Source of the DNA: an uncultured Eubacteriales bacterium
Lineage (GTDB): Bacteria > Bacillota > Clostridia > Oscillospirales > Acutalibacteraceae
Reading direction: 5' to 3'
Assembly: GCA_934476085.1 (NCBI GenBank)
Contig: CAKSNE010000006.1
Coordinates: 1-64,000 of the forward strand
Length of the DNA: 64,000 nt
Part shown: in pieces, positions 7,458-16,364 of the stretch
How positions within the stretch are numbered: the first letter of the stretch is position 1
How the letters are laid out: each line of letters opens with the position of its first letter
The notes under the pieces: generated by a model
The model's database searches: none
What the model was told of the DNA's origin: nothing
What the model saw: only the letters and a program-made list of their open reading frames with translations
Program-made: the position numbers and the translations under genes

Positions 7458-8669
7458 TTATTTATCATTCATAGCCATAATGCCCGGCAAGTCTTTACCC
7501 TCTAAGAATTCGAGTGAAGCACCGCCGCCTGTTGAGATATGGCTCATTTTATCGCCGAAGCCCAATGTGTTAACAGCAGCTGCTGAGTCACCGCCACCGA
7601 TAATTGTTGTAGCATCTGTTTCAGCCAATGCTTTAGCAACAGCAATAGTACCTTTAGCGAATGATGGGTTTTCAAATACGCCCATAGGTCCGTTCCAAAC
7701 AACTGTTTTTGCTGATTTAACTTCATTAGCAAAAAGCTCTTGTGATTTAGGACCGATATCAAGACCCATAATATCATCAGGAATTTCGCCTGCGTCATAA
7801 TTTACAACATCAACTTCTGCATCTATTGGATCCGGGAAGTCTTTTGTGCAAGCGTTGTCGATAGGAAGAAGGATTTTAACACCTTTTTCTTCTGCTTTTT
7901 TAAGCATTTCTTTACAATAATCAACTTTTTCAAGGTCAACTAATGAAGTGCCGACTTTTTTGCCTTGAGCAACTAAAAATGTGAATGCCATACCGCCGCC
8001 GATGATAAGAGTATCAGCTTTGTTTAAAAGATTTTCGATAACTGTAAGTTTATCAGAAACTTTAGCACCGCCAAGGATTGTAACAAAAGGTCTTACAGGA
8101 TTTTCAACTGCATTACCTAAGAATTTAATTTCTTTTTCAATAAGGTAGCCGACTACTGCTTCGTCAACATAAGAAACAACGCCAACTGTTGAGCAGTGAG
8201 CTCTGTGGGCAGCACCGAAAGCATCGTTTACAAAGATATCAGCGAGTGAGCCGAGTTCTTTTGAGAATTCTTCGCCGTTTTTAGTTTCTTCTGCTCTGTA
8301 ACGAGTATTTTGAAGAAGAACAACATCGCCGTCTTTCATTTCTGCAACTGCTTTTTTAGCGTTTTCGCCAACAACTTCGTCGTCAGCAGCAAAAACAACT
8401 TCTTTGCCTAAATGCTCTGAAAGTCTTTTAGCAACAGGAGCTAATGATAATTCAGGTTTTGGCTCGCCCTTTGGTTTACCAAGGTGTGAGCAAAGAATAA
8501 CTTTACCGCCGTCAGCAATCAATTTTTTGATTGTAGGTAAAGCGGCAACAATTCTGTTTTCATCTGTGATAACGCCGTTTTTAAGCGGAACGTTAAAGTC
8601 ACATCTAACAAGAACTCTCTTGCCTTTAGCGTTGATATCGTCTACTGTTTTTTTGTTTAATGTCATCAT
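7458..8669 (-). CDS. pgk: Phosphoglycerate kinase
   Basis: Glycolytic kinase (403 aa) making ATP and 3-phosphoglycerate from 1,3-bisphosphoglycerate. The signature RCDFNVPL lies near residue 22, with SHLGKPKG near 60 binding the substrate. The nucleotide domain has GGAKVSDK, and the GGGDSAAA and GGGASLEFLEG loops lie near the C-terminus. The full family length is present. Two consecutive ATGs follow GAAAGGAA; either could start. First gene of the pgk-tpiA-gpmI operon. Confidence 0.97.
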   Translation of the reverse strand: MMTLNKKTVDDINAKGKRVLVRCDFNVPLKNGVITDENRIVAALPTIKKLIADGGKVILCSHLGKPKGEPKPELSLAPVAKRLSEHLGKEVVFAADDEVVGENAKKAVAEMKDGDVVLLQNTRYRAEETKNGEEFSKELGSLADIFVNDAFGAAHRAHCSTVGVVSYVDEAVVGYLIEKEIKFLGNAVENPVRPFVTILGGAKVSDKLTVIENLLNKADTLIIGGGMAFTFLVAQGKKVGTSLVDLEKVDYCKEMLKKAEEKGVKILLPIDNACTKDFPDPIDAEVDVVNYDAGEIPDDIMGLDIGPKSQELFANEVKSAKTVVWNGPMGVFENPSFAKGTIAVAKALAETDATTIIGGGDSAAAVNTLGFGDKMSHISTGGGASLEFLEGKDLPGIMAMNDK

Positions 8670-8719
8670 TTTTAAAAGATTCCTTTCGTAATTAAATTTA
8701 AGTTCATCTATTACTGTAT

Positions 8720-8776
8720 GGGGTAATCCCCTAATGACCTATTATATATTGTATATTATTATTGCCGATTTTTCAA
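8720..8776 (-). promoter_or_regulatory. pgk operon promoter and 5' leader inverted repeat
   Basis: Minus strand TTGAAA (8771-8776), 17-bp spacer, TACAAT (8748-8753). About 17 bp downstream, in the untranslated leader, is the GC-rich dyad GGGGTAATCCCC (8720-8731), unusual in this AT-rich context and a candidate operator or small hairpin. Confidence 0.65.
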
Positions 8777-8822
8777 GTAAAATATTTAAAAAATAGATAA
8801 TTTTATTATTAATGTATATAAT

Positions 8823-8858
8823 AAAAATCCCACCTGAAATATTTCAAGTGGGATTTTT
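8823..8858 (-). terminator. Terminator of secreted Thr-linker protein gene
   Basis: Stem AAAATCCCAC / GTGGGATTTT with an inner TGAAAT/ATTTCA pairing, T-rich on both strands, just after the stop codon at 8877. Confidence 0.85.
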
Positions 8859-8876
8859 GTGTTTTTAGACAAAAAA

Positions 8877-9905
8877 TTATTTAACTTTTACTTTAAGAGT
8901 TTTGCTCCATTTACCATAAACAGTTTTACCGTTTACTTTAGATACAGCTCTAACTTTTACATAGTAAGTTTTCTTAGCTAATTTCTTAATTTTTAATGTT
9001 TTATTAAGAGTTTTTGTTTTAGCTTTTTTAAGTTTTTTGTTAGTTGCATATTTAACTTGATATTTTTTAGCGCCTGCAACTGCTTTTTTAAGTTTTACAG
9101 TAAGAGTTCTCTTCTTAGCTGAAAGTTTAACTACAGGAGTAGCTTTTTTATTAAATGTTGCTACAACTTTAGTTGTTGTAGTTGTTGGAGCAGCTGTTGT
9201 AACTACAGGAGCTTTAGTTGTAGTTGTAACTACTGGAGCTTTAGTTGTTGTAGTTGTAACTACTGGAGCTTTAGTTGTTGTAGTTGTAACTACTGGAGCT
9301 TTAGTTGTTGTAGTTGTTGGTTTCTCTTTATAAACATATTCAGATGGTGTAAGAGTATATTTCATACCTTTGATTTTTGTAAATGTAGTATCACCAACAC
9401 CAGCAACTTCGATTCTAAACTGTTCATGAGTCATACCTTTAGCAGCGATATAAGAAATACCTTCTGCACCGAATTCACTCCAAAGCATTGTAATTTCAGT
9501 TGTTTTACCTACTTTATTATCCAAAGCTTTAATGCATGATGGCCAAGAATCAGAATAGTTAGTAAGAACATATTTAACTCTAAGTTTTACATCTGCATTA
9601 GAAATAGAATCGAGAGTAACTTTAAATTTGATACCAATAACATCGCTTGTTACAGCTGCAGCATTACCGCTCCAAGAAAAAAGCTGATATTTGTCTGCTT
9701 CTAATGTACCAAAGTCTGCTGTTAATGAACCGTCAGGATTAATTGTCTTTGTACCGCCATCAGAAGGATCTCCTCCTACCCAGCTAGCTGCATCATTAAG
9801 ATACACCGGTTTGGTTGTGTCAGCTGTTGCAGAAACAGCTATTGTAAGCAACATGATTACTGCAACTAAAAGTGCAGCTATTCTTTTTTTACTTGTGTTT
9901 TTCAT
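8877..9905 (-). CDS. Secreted protein with Thr-rich linker and Lys-rich C-terminal beta domain
   Basis: 342 aa from the chosen ATG, which follows AAGGAGA; an upstream frame to 9968 lacks a site. Residues 1-30 are a signal peptide (basic MKNTSKKR, hydrophobic core, cleavage near SATAD). Residues 31-190 form a beta-rich globular domain resembling carbohydrate-binding-like modules of ruminococcal surface proteins. Residues about 195-255 are a Thr/Lys/Pro linker of KAPVVTTTTT repeats. The last 90 residues are Lys-rich and fibronectin-III-like (KYQVKYAT...YYVKVRAVS). It has no sortase motif and no obvious catalytic domain. It is divergent from an AraC regulator, mirroring the pair at 60478-63358. 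Function unknown; probably extracellular glycan or wall binding. Confidence 0.8.
   Translation of the reverse strand: MKNTSKKRIAALLVAVIMLLTIAVSATADTTKPVYLNDAASWVGGDPSDGGTKTINPDGSLTADFGTLEADKYQLFSWSGNAAAVTSDVIGIKFKVTLDSISNADVKLRVKYVLTNYSDSWPSCIKALDNKVGKTTEITMLWSEFGAEGISYIAAKGMTHEQFRIEVAGVGDTTFTKIKGMKYTLTPSEYVYKEKPTTTTTKAPVVTTTTTKAPVVTTTTTKAPVVTTTTKAPVVTTAAPTTTTTKVVATFNKKATPVVKLSAKKRTLTVKLKKAVAGAKKYQVKYATNKKLKKAKTKTLNKTLKIKKLAKKTYYVKVRAVSKVNGKTVYGKWSKTLKVKVK
9211..9316 (-). repeat. In-frame 30-bp tandem repeats coding the Thr linker
   Basis: Two exact 30-bp units (9241-9270, 9271-9300) follow a 27-bp variant (9214-9240) and precede a partial unit. They encode KAPVVTTTTT. Such repeats vary in number by slippage. 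Confidence 0.9.
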
Positions 9906-9959
9906 TGTTTTAAATCTCCTTAAAAATATTTTGCCTGCTGATACTCTTCGGCTATCTTC

Positions 9960-10039
9960 ATTATACAAAGCAATATAGCCGTTTTGAATTGCAATTATTT
10001 AATAAAAACATTGCATTTTATAAACACTTGTAGTATAAT
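9960..10039. promoter_or_regulatory. Divergent promoter region with TGCAAT direct repeats (module 1)
   Basis: For the regulator (+): TTGCAT (10011-10016), 17-bp spacer, TATAAT (10034-10039). For the secreted gene (-): TATAAT (9960-9965) with no good -35. Instead TGCAATT (9987-9993) lies 21 bp upstream, and AAAATGCAAT (10010-10019) 16 bp further. The two TGCAAT units are in direct orientation 22 bp apart. One overlaps the regulator's -35, suggesting activation of the secreted gene and autoregulation. Confidence 0.65.
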
Positions 10040-10090
10040 ATTGTTATAAAAATAACAATTTATCTAAAATTCTTTAGGAGATTAGTACAA

Positions 10091-10936
10091 ATGTCAAAAC
10101 AAATTGTTTATAGTTACCAAAAAGATGATTTTTCAATAGTAAATAAAACCTTTTTTTCAAGCGATATTGACCTTGTTCCAAGAAAAATGCCCTTTTACTT
10201 ATTATATTTTATCATTAAAGGCGAAGCTAGGGTTATGCTCAACAATACATTTATAACTTTATACGAAGGAGACTTTGTAATTTTAAACAAACAATCTGTC
10301 TTCAGTCGTTCATTTCACAAAAATCAGGTTAATGAGCTCATAAGCATCAGTATTCATCCAAAATATCTTGAAAGTATGTCTAACGACGATTATTTTTACA
10401 AAATTTTCAAAAACAAAGATTTTTCAAAAAACATTTTTAATATCAATAACCACGAATCAATAAAAACTACTGTTGCTCAAATCAAAAAAGCTTTGCAGCT
10501 TCATTTAGGTAAAGCCCACTTACTCCCAAGGGTTTATTCTATTATTTCAGACCTTTGTATGTATTATGATGAGCTTTTTTCTCATGAAAATATTTCAACC
10601 GACAGTATTCCGGTAAAAATCATCGACTATATTGATCTTCATTTTTTAAAAGATATTACATTCGAAGAATTATCAAAAAAGTTCGGCGTTTCTGTTCCTA
10701 CTTTAAATAAAATAATTAAAGCTTCTACCGGAATGACTTTGCACAACTATATTTTATCATTAAGGTTGGACTATGCAAAAGATTTAATGGATCAATCAAT
10801 AAATTCGGAAAAAATAGCTGAAATGAGCGGCTTTAATACTTATTCGACATTTTACAGAGCTTATAAAAAGTTCTATGGCGTACCGCCCAAAACCGACAAT
10901 ACAAAAACAAAGAAAAAATGGCCTTTGACAAATTAA
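10091..10936 (+). CDS. AraC-family transcriptional regulator (module 1)
   Basis: 281 aa. The N-terminal cupin-like sensor (residues about 10-110) has the EGDFVILN segment typical of AraC ligand domains. The C-terminal double helix-turn-helix (residues about 180-270) has FEELSKKFGVSVPTLNKII and the second-HTH signature IAEMSGFNTYSTFYRAYKKFYGVPP. The latter is very close to the corresponding segment of the regulator at 60478-61305. AGGAGA precedes the ATG. It is divergent from a secreted protein gene that it most likely controls. The effector is unknown. Confidence 0.88.
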   Translation: MSKQIVYSYQKDDFSIVNKTFFSSDIDLVPRKMPFYLLYFIIKGEARVMLNNTFITLYEGDFVILNKQSVFSRSFHKNQVNELISISIHPKYLESMSNDDYFYKIFKNKDFSKNIFNINNHESIKTTVAQIKKALQLHLGKAHLLPRVYSIISDLCMYYDELFSHENISTDSIPVKIIDYIDLHFLKDITFEELSKKFGVSVPTLNKIIKASTGMTLHNYILSLRLDYAKDLMDQSINSEKIAEMSGFNTYSTFYRAYKKFYGVPPKTDNTKTKKKWPLTN

Positions 10937-10952
10937 AAATAAATGTTATAAT
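10925..10952 (+). promoter_or_regulatory. coaX promoter overlapping the araC stop codon
   Basis: TTGACA (10925-10930), 16-bp spacer, TATAAT (10947-10952). The -35 lies inside the last codons of the AraC gene, so the coaX unit has its own promoter. Confidence 0.7.
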
Positions 10953-10985
10953 ATACTCGTAAAATTAAAGAAAGGAGGAAGTTTT

Positions 10986-11753
10986 GTGTTATTAGTAGTT
11001 GATATTGGTAATACAAACATCACGCTCGGTGTTTTTGATAATGATGAGAGAAAAATGATTGCAAGAATGGCGACTTTGGTTAACAAAACCGCTGACCAAT
11101 ATGCAGTTGAACTCATTCAAATTTTAAACATTTACGATGTTTCAAAGGAAGACATAGACGGATGTATTGTTTCCAGCGTTGTACCTGTTGTTACAAATGC
11201 TATTAAAAAGGCTTTAAGTTTAATTAAAGTTAAAAAGACGCTTTTTGTAGGACCGGGAGTTAAAACAGGGCTTGATATTAAGATTGATAATCCTGCTCAG
11301 CTTGGCGCAGACCTTGTTGTCGGTGCAGTTGCGGCGATAAAACTTTATAAAATGCCTTGTATAATTCTTGACCTCGGAACCGCTACAACATTAAGTGTGC
11401 TCGATAAAAACGGTGCTTTTTTAGGCGGTCCTATTTGTGCAGGCGTTGGTATTTCGCTCGAAGCTTTAACATCAAAAACTTCCCAGTTACCGCAAATTTC
11501 TGTTGAAACTCCTAAATCGGTTATCGGTAAAAATTCTGTTGACAGTATGAAAGCAGGGCTTGTTTTAGGCTCGGCTTGTATGATTGACGGACTTATCGAA
11601 CGAGTTGAAAATGAAATCGGCAAAGTAGCAACGGTTGTTGCAACAGGCGGTCTTGCACCTGAAGTAGTCAAGAATTGCAAAAAAGATATTATTATTAATG
11701 ATAATCTTTTGCTTGACGGACTAAAAGCAATTTACGAAAAAAACGTAAAATAA
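10986..11753 (+). CDS. coaX: Type III pantothenate kinase
   Basis: First enzyme of coenzyme A synthesis, an ASKHA-fold kinase (255 aa). Its phosphate-binding DIGNTN motif lies at residues 6-11, GPGVKTGL near 90, LGADLVV near 106 and DLGTATT near 129. The start is GTG after AAAGGAGG, giving the family's usual MLLVVDIGNTN. The neighbouring S-component gene 59 bases downstream suggests pantothenate uptake coupled to its phosphorylation. Confidence 0.95.
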   Translation: MLLVVDIGNTNITLGVFDNDERKMIARMATLVNKTADQYAVELIQILNIYDVSKEDIDGCIVSSVVPVVTNAIKKALSLIKVKKTLFVGPGVKTGLDIKIDNPAQLGADLVVGAVAAIKLYKMPCIILDLGTATTLSVLDKNGAFLGGPICAGVGISLEALTSKTSQLPQISVETPKSVIGKNSVDSMKAGLVLGSACMIDGLIERVENEIGKVATVVATGGLAPEVVKNCKKDIIINDNLLLDGLKAIYEKNVK

Positions 11754-11773
11754 ACAAAAATCTATAAAGAGTT

Positions 11774-11798
11774 GTATTTGCAAAAGCGAAACAACATC
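11774..11798 (+). repeat. Small stem-loop between coaX and the S-component gene
   Basis: GTTGT-A-TTTGC / GCGAA-ACAAC with an AAAA loop. It is too short and lacks a T run, so it is not a terminator; a leader hairpin is possible. Confidence 0.3.
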
Positions 11799-11812
11799 AG
11801 GAGGAATTTTTT

Positions 11813-12418
11813 ATGACTAAAACAAATAATAAATCTATTTACAATTTAGTAGTAACTGCGATTTTCATCGCAATTACCGCAGTGTTACAACTTTTTGCAA
11901 GTTCAATAACACTCGGAACTGTTAGCTTTTCAATTGTTCTTATACCTATCGTTATCAGCGGTATTTTAGTAGGTCCGCTCGGTGGATTTTTAACAGGTCT
12001 TACATTCGGCGTCATCACCATGATAGGCGGTATAACAGGCGGCGATATATTCACCGCAACACTTATGCAATCAGGCACAAGAGGCTTTATTATCACAACA
12101 TTAATTTGTCTTGTAAAAGGCTCTATGGCAGGACTTGTTTCAGCACTTGTTTATAAGGCAATTAAAGATAAAAACAATTTTGTTGCAGTTGTTTTAGCAT
12201 CCGCTACTGCTCCTATTGTAAACACAGGTTTGTTCATACTCGGTGCTCTTACCTTGTCAGATGTTTTATCAGCAACATTTGCTCAAGGCAGCAGCGTTAT
12301 TTATTTCTTGGTAATCGGTTGTGCAGGAATAAACTTTATTATTGAATTTTTAGTTAATATGATTTTTGCACCTGCAATTTATCAACTTATCAAAGCAGTC
12401 GGAAAGGGTAAAATTTAA
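11813..12418 (+). CDS. ECF transporter S component, probably pantothenate-specific
   Basis: Membrane substrate-binding subunit (201 aa) of an energy-coupling-factor transporter. Six hydrophobic segments and the early Ala-rich helix AIFIAITAVLQL fit the family, as does the loop with LGGFLTGLTFGVI. The EcfAA'T module is not in the window, consistent with a shared group II module. Specificity is inferred from position directly behind coaX (PanT-like); direct sequence evidence for pantothenate over another vitamin is lacking. An AGGAGG site precedes the ATG. Confidence 0.82.
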   Translation: MTKTNNKSIYNLVVTAIFIAITAVLQLFASSITLGTVSFSIVLIPIVISGILVGPLGGFLTGLTFGVITMIGGITGGDIFTATLMQSGTRGFIITTLICLVKGSMAGLVSALVYKAIKDKNNFVAVVLASATAPIVNTGLFILGALTLSDVLSATFAQGSSVIYFLVIGCAGINFIIEFLVNMIFAPAIYQLIKAVGKGKI

Positions 12419-12423
12419 TTTTA

Positions 12424-13488
12424 ATGAACAATATAGTTAAATTACAAGACCGAATCAGCAATGATTCGGTCTGCTTGATTGAAAATCCGCTTAATCTTCA
12501 TTATTTTACAAACAGCAATATTGACACAGGCTACTTGCTTGTATCAAAAGAAAACGCTTGTTTTATAACTGATTTTCGATATATAGAAGTTGCCGAAAAG
12601 CATTTTGAAAACAGCTTTGTATCGGTTAAAATGCAAGAAAAATTATCAGATGATATAAAAGAATTTTTTGATAATCAAAACGGTAAAAGTCTGCTTATAG
12701 AAAGCGATTATCAAACAATATCAAAAATTGCATTTTTTCATAAAATTACCGATAATATAGTTCTTGATAAAACTCTTGATAATATAATCGGTTCACTTCG
12801 CATTGTTAAAGACGAATATGAATTAGTAAACATTAAAAAAGCTCAAAAAATTACCGATGACGCTTTTTCTCATATTCTCTCATTTATTAAACCCGGAGTT
12901 TGCGAGAAGGATTTAGCACTTGAAATTGAATTTTTTATGAGAAAAAGCGGTGCTGAAGGCGTTTCTTTTGATCTTATCACAATTTCGGGCAAAAACACTT
13001 CTCTGCCCCACGGCGTGCCAAGCGAAAAGTTGCTAGAAAGCGGCGATTTTATTACAATGGATATCGGTTGTAAAGTAAACGGTTATTGTTCGGATATGAC
13101 AAGAACTGTTGCGCTTAAGTTTGCTACCGATGAGATGAAAAAAGTTTATAACACAGTTTTAGAAGCTCAAAAACTGGCTCTTAAAACTGTAAAAAGCGGA
13201 ATTTTAGCTTCACAGGTTGACAAAGCCGCAAGAGATTATATTAACAAAAGCGGTTTTGAAGGCTGTTTTGGTCACGCAACAGGTCACGGCGTAGGTTTAT
13301 TTATTCACGAAGCGCCGACTGTTTCTACAAAATCCGAAACTGTTTTAAAGCCTAATATGGTAATTACAATCGAGCCGGGAATTTATCTAAAAAACAAATT
13401 TGGCGTTAGAATTGAAGATATGGTAGCAGTTACTGAAAACGGCTGTTATGATTTTACAAAAAGCGATAAAAATTTAATAGTTTTATAA
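12424..13488 (+). CDS. Xaa-Pro aminopeptidase-like M24 family peptidase
   Basis: 354 aa with an N-terminal creatinase-like domain (residues 1-125) and a C-terminal pita-bread domain. Metal ligands are visible: Asp in TMDIGCKVNG, Asp in CSDMTRTVA, His in ATGHGVGLFIHE, Glu in IEPGIYL and Glu in RIEDMVAV. It removes N-terminal residues preceding proline. It begins 6 bases after the S-component stop, so it is probably co-transcribed. Length is typical for clostridial PepP homologues. Confidence 0.92.
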   Translation: MNNIVKLQDRISNDSVCLIENPLNLHYFTNSNIDTGYLLVSKENACFITDFRYIEVAEKHFENSFVSVKMQEKLSDDIKEFFDNQNGKSLLIESDYQTISKIAFFHKITDNIVLDKTLDNIIGSLRIVKDEYELVNIKKAQKITDDAFSHILSFIKPGVCEKDLALEIEFFMRKSGAEGVSFDLITISGKNTSLPHGVPSEKLLESGDFITMDIGCKVNGYCSDMTRTVALKFATDEMKKVYNTVLEAQKLALKTVKSGILASQVDKAARDYINKSGFEGCFGHATGHGVGLFIHEAPTVSTKSETVLKPNMVITIEPGIYLKNKFGVRIEDMVAVTENGCYDFTKSDKNLIVL

Positions 13489-13511
13489 TTATAACTAAAC
13501 TGTCACTTTAT

Positions 13512-13582
13512 TTGACTTTATAGTTGTTTTGTAGTATAATGATTGATGGGTTTATGCCAAAAAGTCATTATACTATTTTTTT
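13512..13582 (+). promoter_or_regulatory. Promoter nested in an inverted repeat/terminator
   Basis: TTGACT (13512-13517), 17-bp spacer, TATAAT (13535-13540). The -10 sits inside TAGTATAATGA (13532-13542), which pairs perfectly with TCATTATACTA (13565-13575), followed by seven Ts. Readthrough RNA from the upstream gene would form a terminator. RNA started at this promoter lacks most of the 5' arm and escapes it. Confidence 0.65.
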
Positions 13583-13656
13583 ATTTTATTTTGACTTTTT
13601 CTTAATGAAAAACAAATAAATAGATGTTAAATATAAGAAGAAGGGAAAGCTCTTTA

Positions 13657-14868
13657 ATGGAATTTAAAGAAGAATGTTTTTTACCGGTTATTATCGGTGC
13701 CGATATTAACGCATATAGTTTAGCAAGAAGTTTTCACGAGGAATATAAAATTAAATCTCTTGTAATCTCAATGCTTGAAGCAAAAATCATTTCAAAATCA
13801 AAAATTTGCGAAAACAGAATTTATAAAGGTCTTGAAAACGAAGATGTTTTAATCAAAACCTTAATGGACATCGGCGAAGAATTTAAAGGCAAAAAGAAAT
13901 TAATTGTTTTGGGCTGCGGCGACTGGTATGTTAGAATTTTGGTTGAAAATAAAAAGAAACTTCAAAAATACTACATTGTACCTTATATCAACGAAGATTT
14001 ACTTAATGAAATTGTTTTAAAAGATAAATTTTACGCTATTTGCGATAAACTTGATATACCTTATCCTGATACATTTGTTTACAACTGCAAGCAGGAAAAT
14101 ACGCTCGATTTTGATTATGATTACCCGATAATTGCAAAACCTGCAAATTCGGCACTTTATCATTATGCAAAATTTCCGGGCAAAAAGAAGGTTTTTCGAC
14201 TAAAATCGCGTGAAGAACTGGATACAATGTTAAAAAATCTTGAAACTTCCAGCTATGATTACAAATTCTTAATTCAAGATTGTATTCCGGGCGGCGATGA
14301 TAAAATGCGTGTGCTTAACTGCTATTGCGACAGAAACGCAAAAGTTAAGTTTGCTTCTTTAGGTCATGTTTTACTTGAAGAGCACACACCTTCTGCAATC
14401 GGCAACCCTGTTGTTGTAATTAACGAAGTTAACAAAGATATTGTTAAAGCCGCTACAACTTTTCTCGAAGAAATCGGATACACAGGTTACGCAAACTTTG
14501 ATATTAAATATGACGAACGTGACGGGATTTTTAAATTCTTTGAAATCAATGTTCGCCTTGGCAGATGTAACTATTATGTAACAGGCTCAGGCTTTAACAC
14601 AGTTAAAAGAATTGTTGATGATTTAGTTTTTGAAAAAGATTTGCCTTATGAAATTGCTGATAAAGAAAATCTTTTCTCTGTTGTTCCGATGGGCGTAATT
14701 AAAAAATATGTTAAAGATACAAATATGATTAAACGTGCTATTGACCTTGATAAAAAAGGCAAGCGTTGCCATCCGCTGATTTACAAAGGTGATATGTCGC
14801 CTTCAAGAGCATTTTATGTTTATGCACAGCTATTAAACTATTACAGAAAATATCATAAATACAAATAA
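13657..14868 (+). CDS. ATP-grasp ligase resembling D-aspartate ligase
   Basis: 403 aa, close to the about 405 aa of Enterococcus faecium Aslfm, which adds D-Asp to the stem-peptide lysine of peptidoglycan precursors. The N-terminus GADINAYSLARSFHEEY resembles that family. The ATP-grasp fold shows FYAICDKLDIPYP, the Lys in PIIAKPANS, and FFEINVRLGRCNYYV with the metal-binding Glu/Asn. The ATG after GAAGGGAAAG is preferred over one 11 codons upstream. The racemase gene directly downstream would supply D-Asp, as in lactic acid bacteria. Assignment rests on resemblance and context; another carboxylate-amine ligase is possible. Confidence 0.7.
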   Translation: MEFKEECFLPVIIGADINAYSLARSFHEEYKIKSLVISMLEAKIISKSKICENRIYKGLENEDVLIKTLMDIGEEFKGKKKLIVLGCGDWYVRILVENKKKLQKYYIVPYINEDLLNEIVLKDKFYAICDKLDIPYPDTFVYNCKQENTLDFDYDYPIIAKPANSALYHYAKFPGKKKVFRLKSREELDTMLKNLETSSYDYKFLIQDCIPGGDDKMRVLNCYCDRNAKVKFASLGHVLLEEHTPSAIGNPVVVINEVNKDIVKAATTFLEEIGYTGYANFDIKYDERDGIFKFFEINVRLGRCNYYVTGSGFNTVKRIVDDLVFEKDLPYEIADKENLFSVVPMGVIKKYVKDTNMIKRAIDLDKKGKRCHPLIYKGDMSPSRAFYVYAQLLNYYRKYHKYK

Positions 14869-14893
14869 TTTTTGAAAGGCACTTGAAAAACTT

Positions 14894-15613
14894 ATGAGCC
14901 AAAAAACACTCGGCGTTTTAGGCGGAATGGGACCGCTTGCAACTGCTTATTTTATGAAAATAACGGTTGATATGACAAAGGCTGATAAAGACCAGGAACA
15001 TATTCCTATGATAGTCTTTAATAACACCTTAATTCCAGACAGAACTGAATATATTCTTGATAATAACAATCCAAACCCTGTTCCGCTTTTGCAGGATGAT
15101 GCTAAAAAGCTGGAAAAACTCGGTGCTGATGTTATAGCTATGCCTTGTAACACAGCTCATATGTTTTTTGAGGAAATTCAAAAAAGGGTTGATATTCCTG
15201 TTTTGCATATTGTTAAAGAAACAGTTAAATACATTGCAACAAGAGATAATAATTGCAAAAAAATCGGTATTTTAGCTACAAAAGGCACTTTAAAATCAGG
15301 TGTTTATCAAGATTTTTGTAATCAGTATAACCTTGAAGCCGTTTTACCTAACAAAGCTGTTTCCGATATGTTGATGGATATTATTTATAACAAAATTAAA
15401 AAAGGCAAAAAAGTTAGCATAGGTGAATTTTTAAGCATCATTGATGATATGAGAGAAAGCGGTTGTGACGCTGTAATACTCGGTTGCACAGAGCTTTCTG
15501 TTATAAAATCGGACCTTAACTTAAAAAGATATGATATTATAGACTCTTTGGAAGTTTTGGCAAAACGCTCTATTGAACTTTGTGAAAAAGAACTTAATGA
15601 AGGTTGGTTTTAA
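14894..15613 (+). CDS. Aspartate/glutamate racemase family protein
   Basis: 239 aa cofactor-independent racemase. The two catalytic cysteines are in MPCNTAH (about residue 84) and GCTELS (about 196), each with its expected neighbours. The N-terminal GVLGGMGPLAT and the NNTLIPDRT segment are typical of aspartate racemases (RacD) rather than of MurI glutamate racemase. It follows the D-Asp-ligase-like gene by 25 bases, so production of D-aspartate for cell-wall crosslinks is the best inference. Confidence 0.85.
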   Translation: MSQKTLGVLGGMGPLATAYFMKITVDMTKADKDQEHIPMIVFNNTLIPDRTEYILDNNNPNPVPLLQDDAKKLEKLGADVIAMPCNTAHMFFEEIQKRVDIPVLHIVKETVKYIATRDNNCKKIGILATKGTLKSGVYQDFCNQYNLEAVLPNKAVSDMLMDIIYNKIKKGKKVSIGEFLSIIDDMRESGCDAVILGCTELSVIKSDLNLKRYDIIDSLEVLAKRSIELCEKELNEGWF

Positions 15614-15677
15614 TTAGTTACAAAATTGTTGCTATAAATCTGCACATTTTTATGGTATATTTATTTAGGAAAAAAAT

Positions 15678-16364
15678 ATGATTGATTATTTTAATAAAAT
15701 TAAAGAAAAGCTTTTTTGGTTAGTTCCGAAATATGCTATGATTCCGCTTATTTGTACTTTGCTTGCAAATTTGCTTGCATATTACGGTTCACTTCAAATA
15801 GTAGATTTTTTTAATATTCCACGCCATGATATATACTTTCCGATTGACGGTATTATACCTTTTATTCCACAATGGATTATTGTATATTTCGGTTGTTATA
15901 TTTCTTGGATAGTTTTTTATATAATTATCTGCCGTGAAAGCAAGGAAGTTTGTTATAACTTTATTGTAGCAGAAGTTATTGCAAAGTTGCTTTGTTTAAT
16001 CGTTTTTGTAGTTTACCCTACTCAAATGATACATAGACCGCCTGAGCTTGGAATGGGATTTTTTGAACAGGCTGCAAGATTTTTATATGACATTGACAAG
16101 CCTTATAACCTGTTCCCGTCTATTCATTGCTTTGCAAGCTGGATTTGTTTTCGCGGGGTAACCTGGTGTAAAAAAATGCCTAAATGGGTTAAAGTTTTTG
16201 CCTTTATTCTCGCTATTATGGTATTTTTGTCAACTTTATTTACAAAACAACATTACGCTATTGATGTTATCGGCGGAATTGCGGTAAGCGAAATCGGCAT
16301 TTTCATTTCCAAAAAGCTTCATCTTGGCAACTATATAAGAAGAAAGGTTTATAAGAATGAGTAA
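15678..16364 (+). CDS. PAP2-family membrane phosphatase
   Basis: 228 aa, about six membrane segments. The PAP2 signature is present as FPSIHC (residues about 150-155; PSxH motif) and a final TKQHYAIDVIGG (HxxxD motif). The first Lys/Arg-rich motif is weaker, around the RPPELGMGFF segment. Such proteins dephosphorylate phosphatidate, undecaprenyl diphosphate or phosphatidylglycerophosphate, or act as lipid headgroup transferases. In this phospholipid operon a role in lipid synthesis is likely. Its end overlaps the next gene by 8 bases. Confidence 0.8.
   Translation: MIDYFNKIKEKLFWLVPKYAMIPLICTLLANLLAYYGSLQIVDFFNIPRHDIYFPIDGIIPFIPQWIIVYFGCYISWIVFYIIICRESKEVCYNFIVAEVIAKLLCLIVFVVYPTQMIHRPPELGMGFFEQAARFLYDIDKPYNLFPSIHCFASWICFRGVTWCKKMPKWVKVFAFILAIMVFLSTLFTKQHYAIDVIGGIAVSEIGIFISKKLHLGNYIRRKVYKNE

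Noticed and set aside
7414..7800. 128-codon plus-strand frame antisense to pgk
   Set aside because: Fully within the intact pgk gene and its 3' spacer, no promoter or ribosome site; a shadow of pgk codon usage.
9211..9316. CRISPR-like short repeats
   Set aside because: Units are directly tandem with no spacers and are in frame in a Thr-rich linker.
14894..15613. Glutamate racemase MurI
   Set aside because: The GGMGPLAT start and NNT...PDRT segment fit the aspartate racemase group, and the neighbour resembles a D-Asp ligase.
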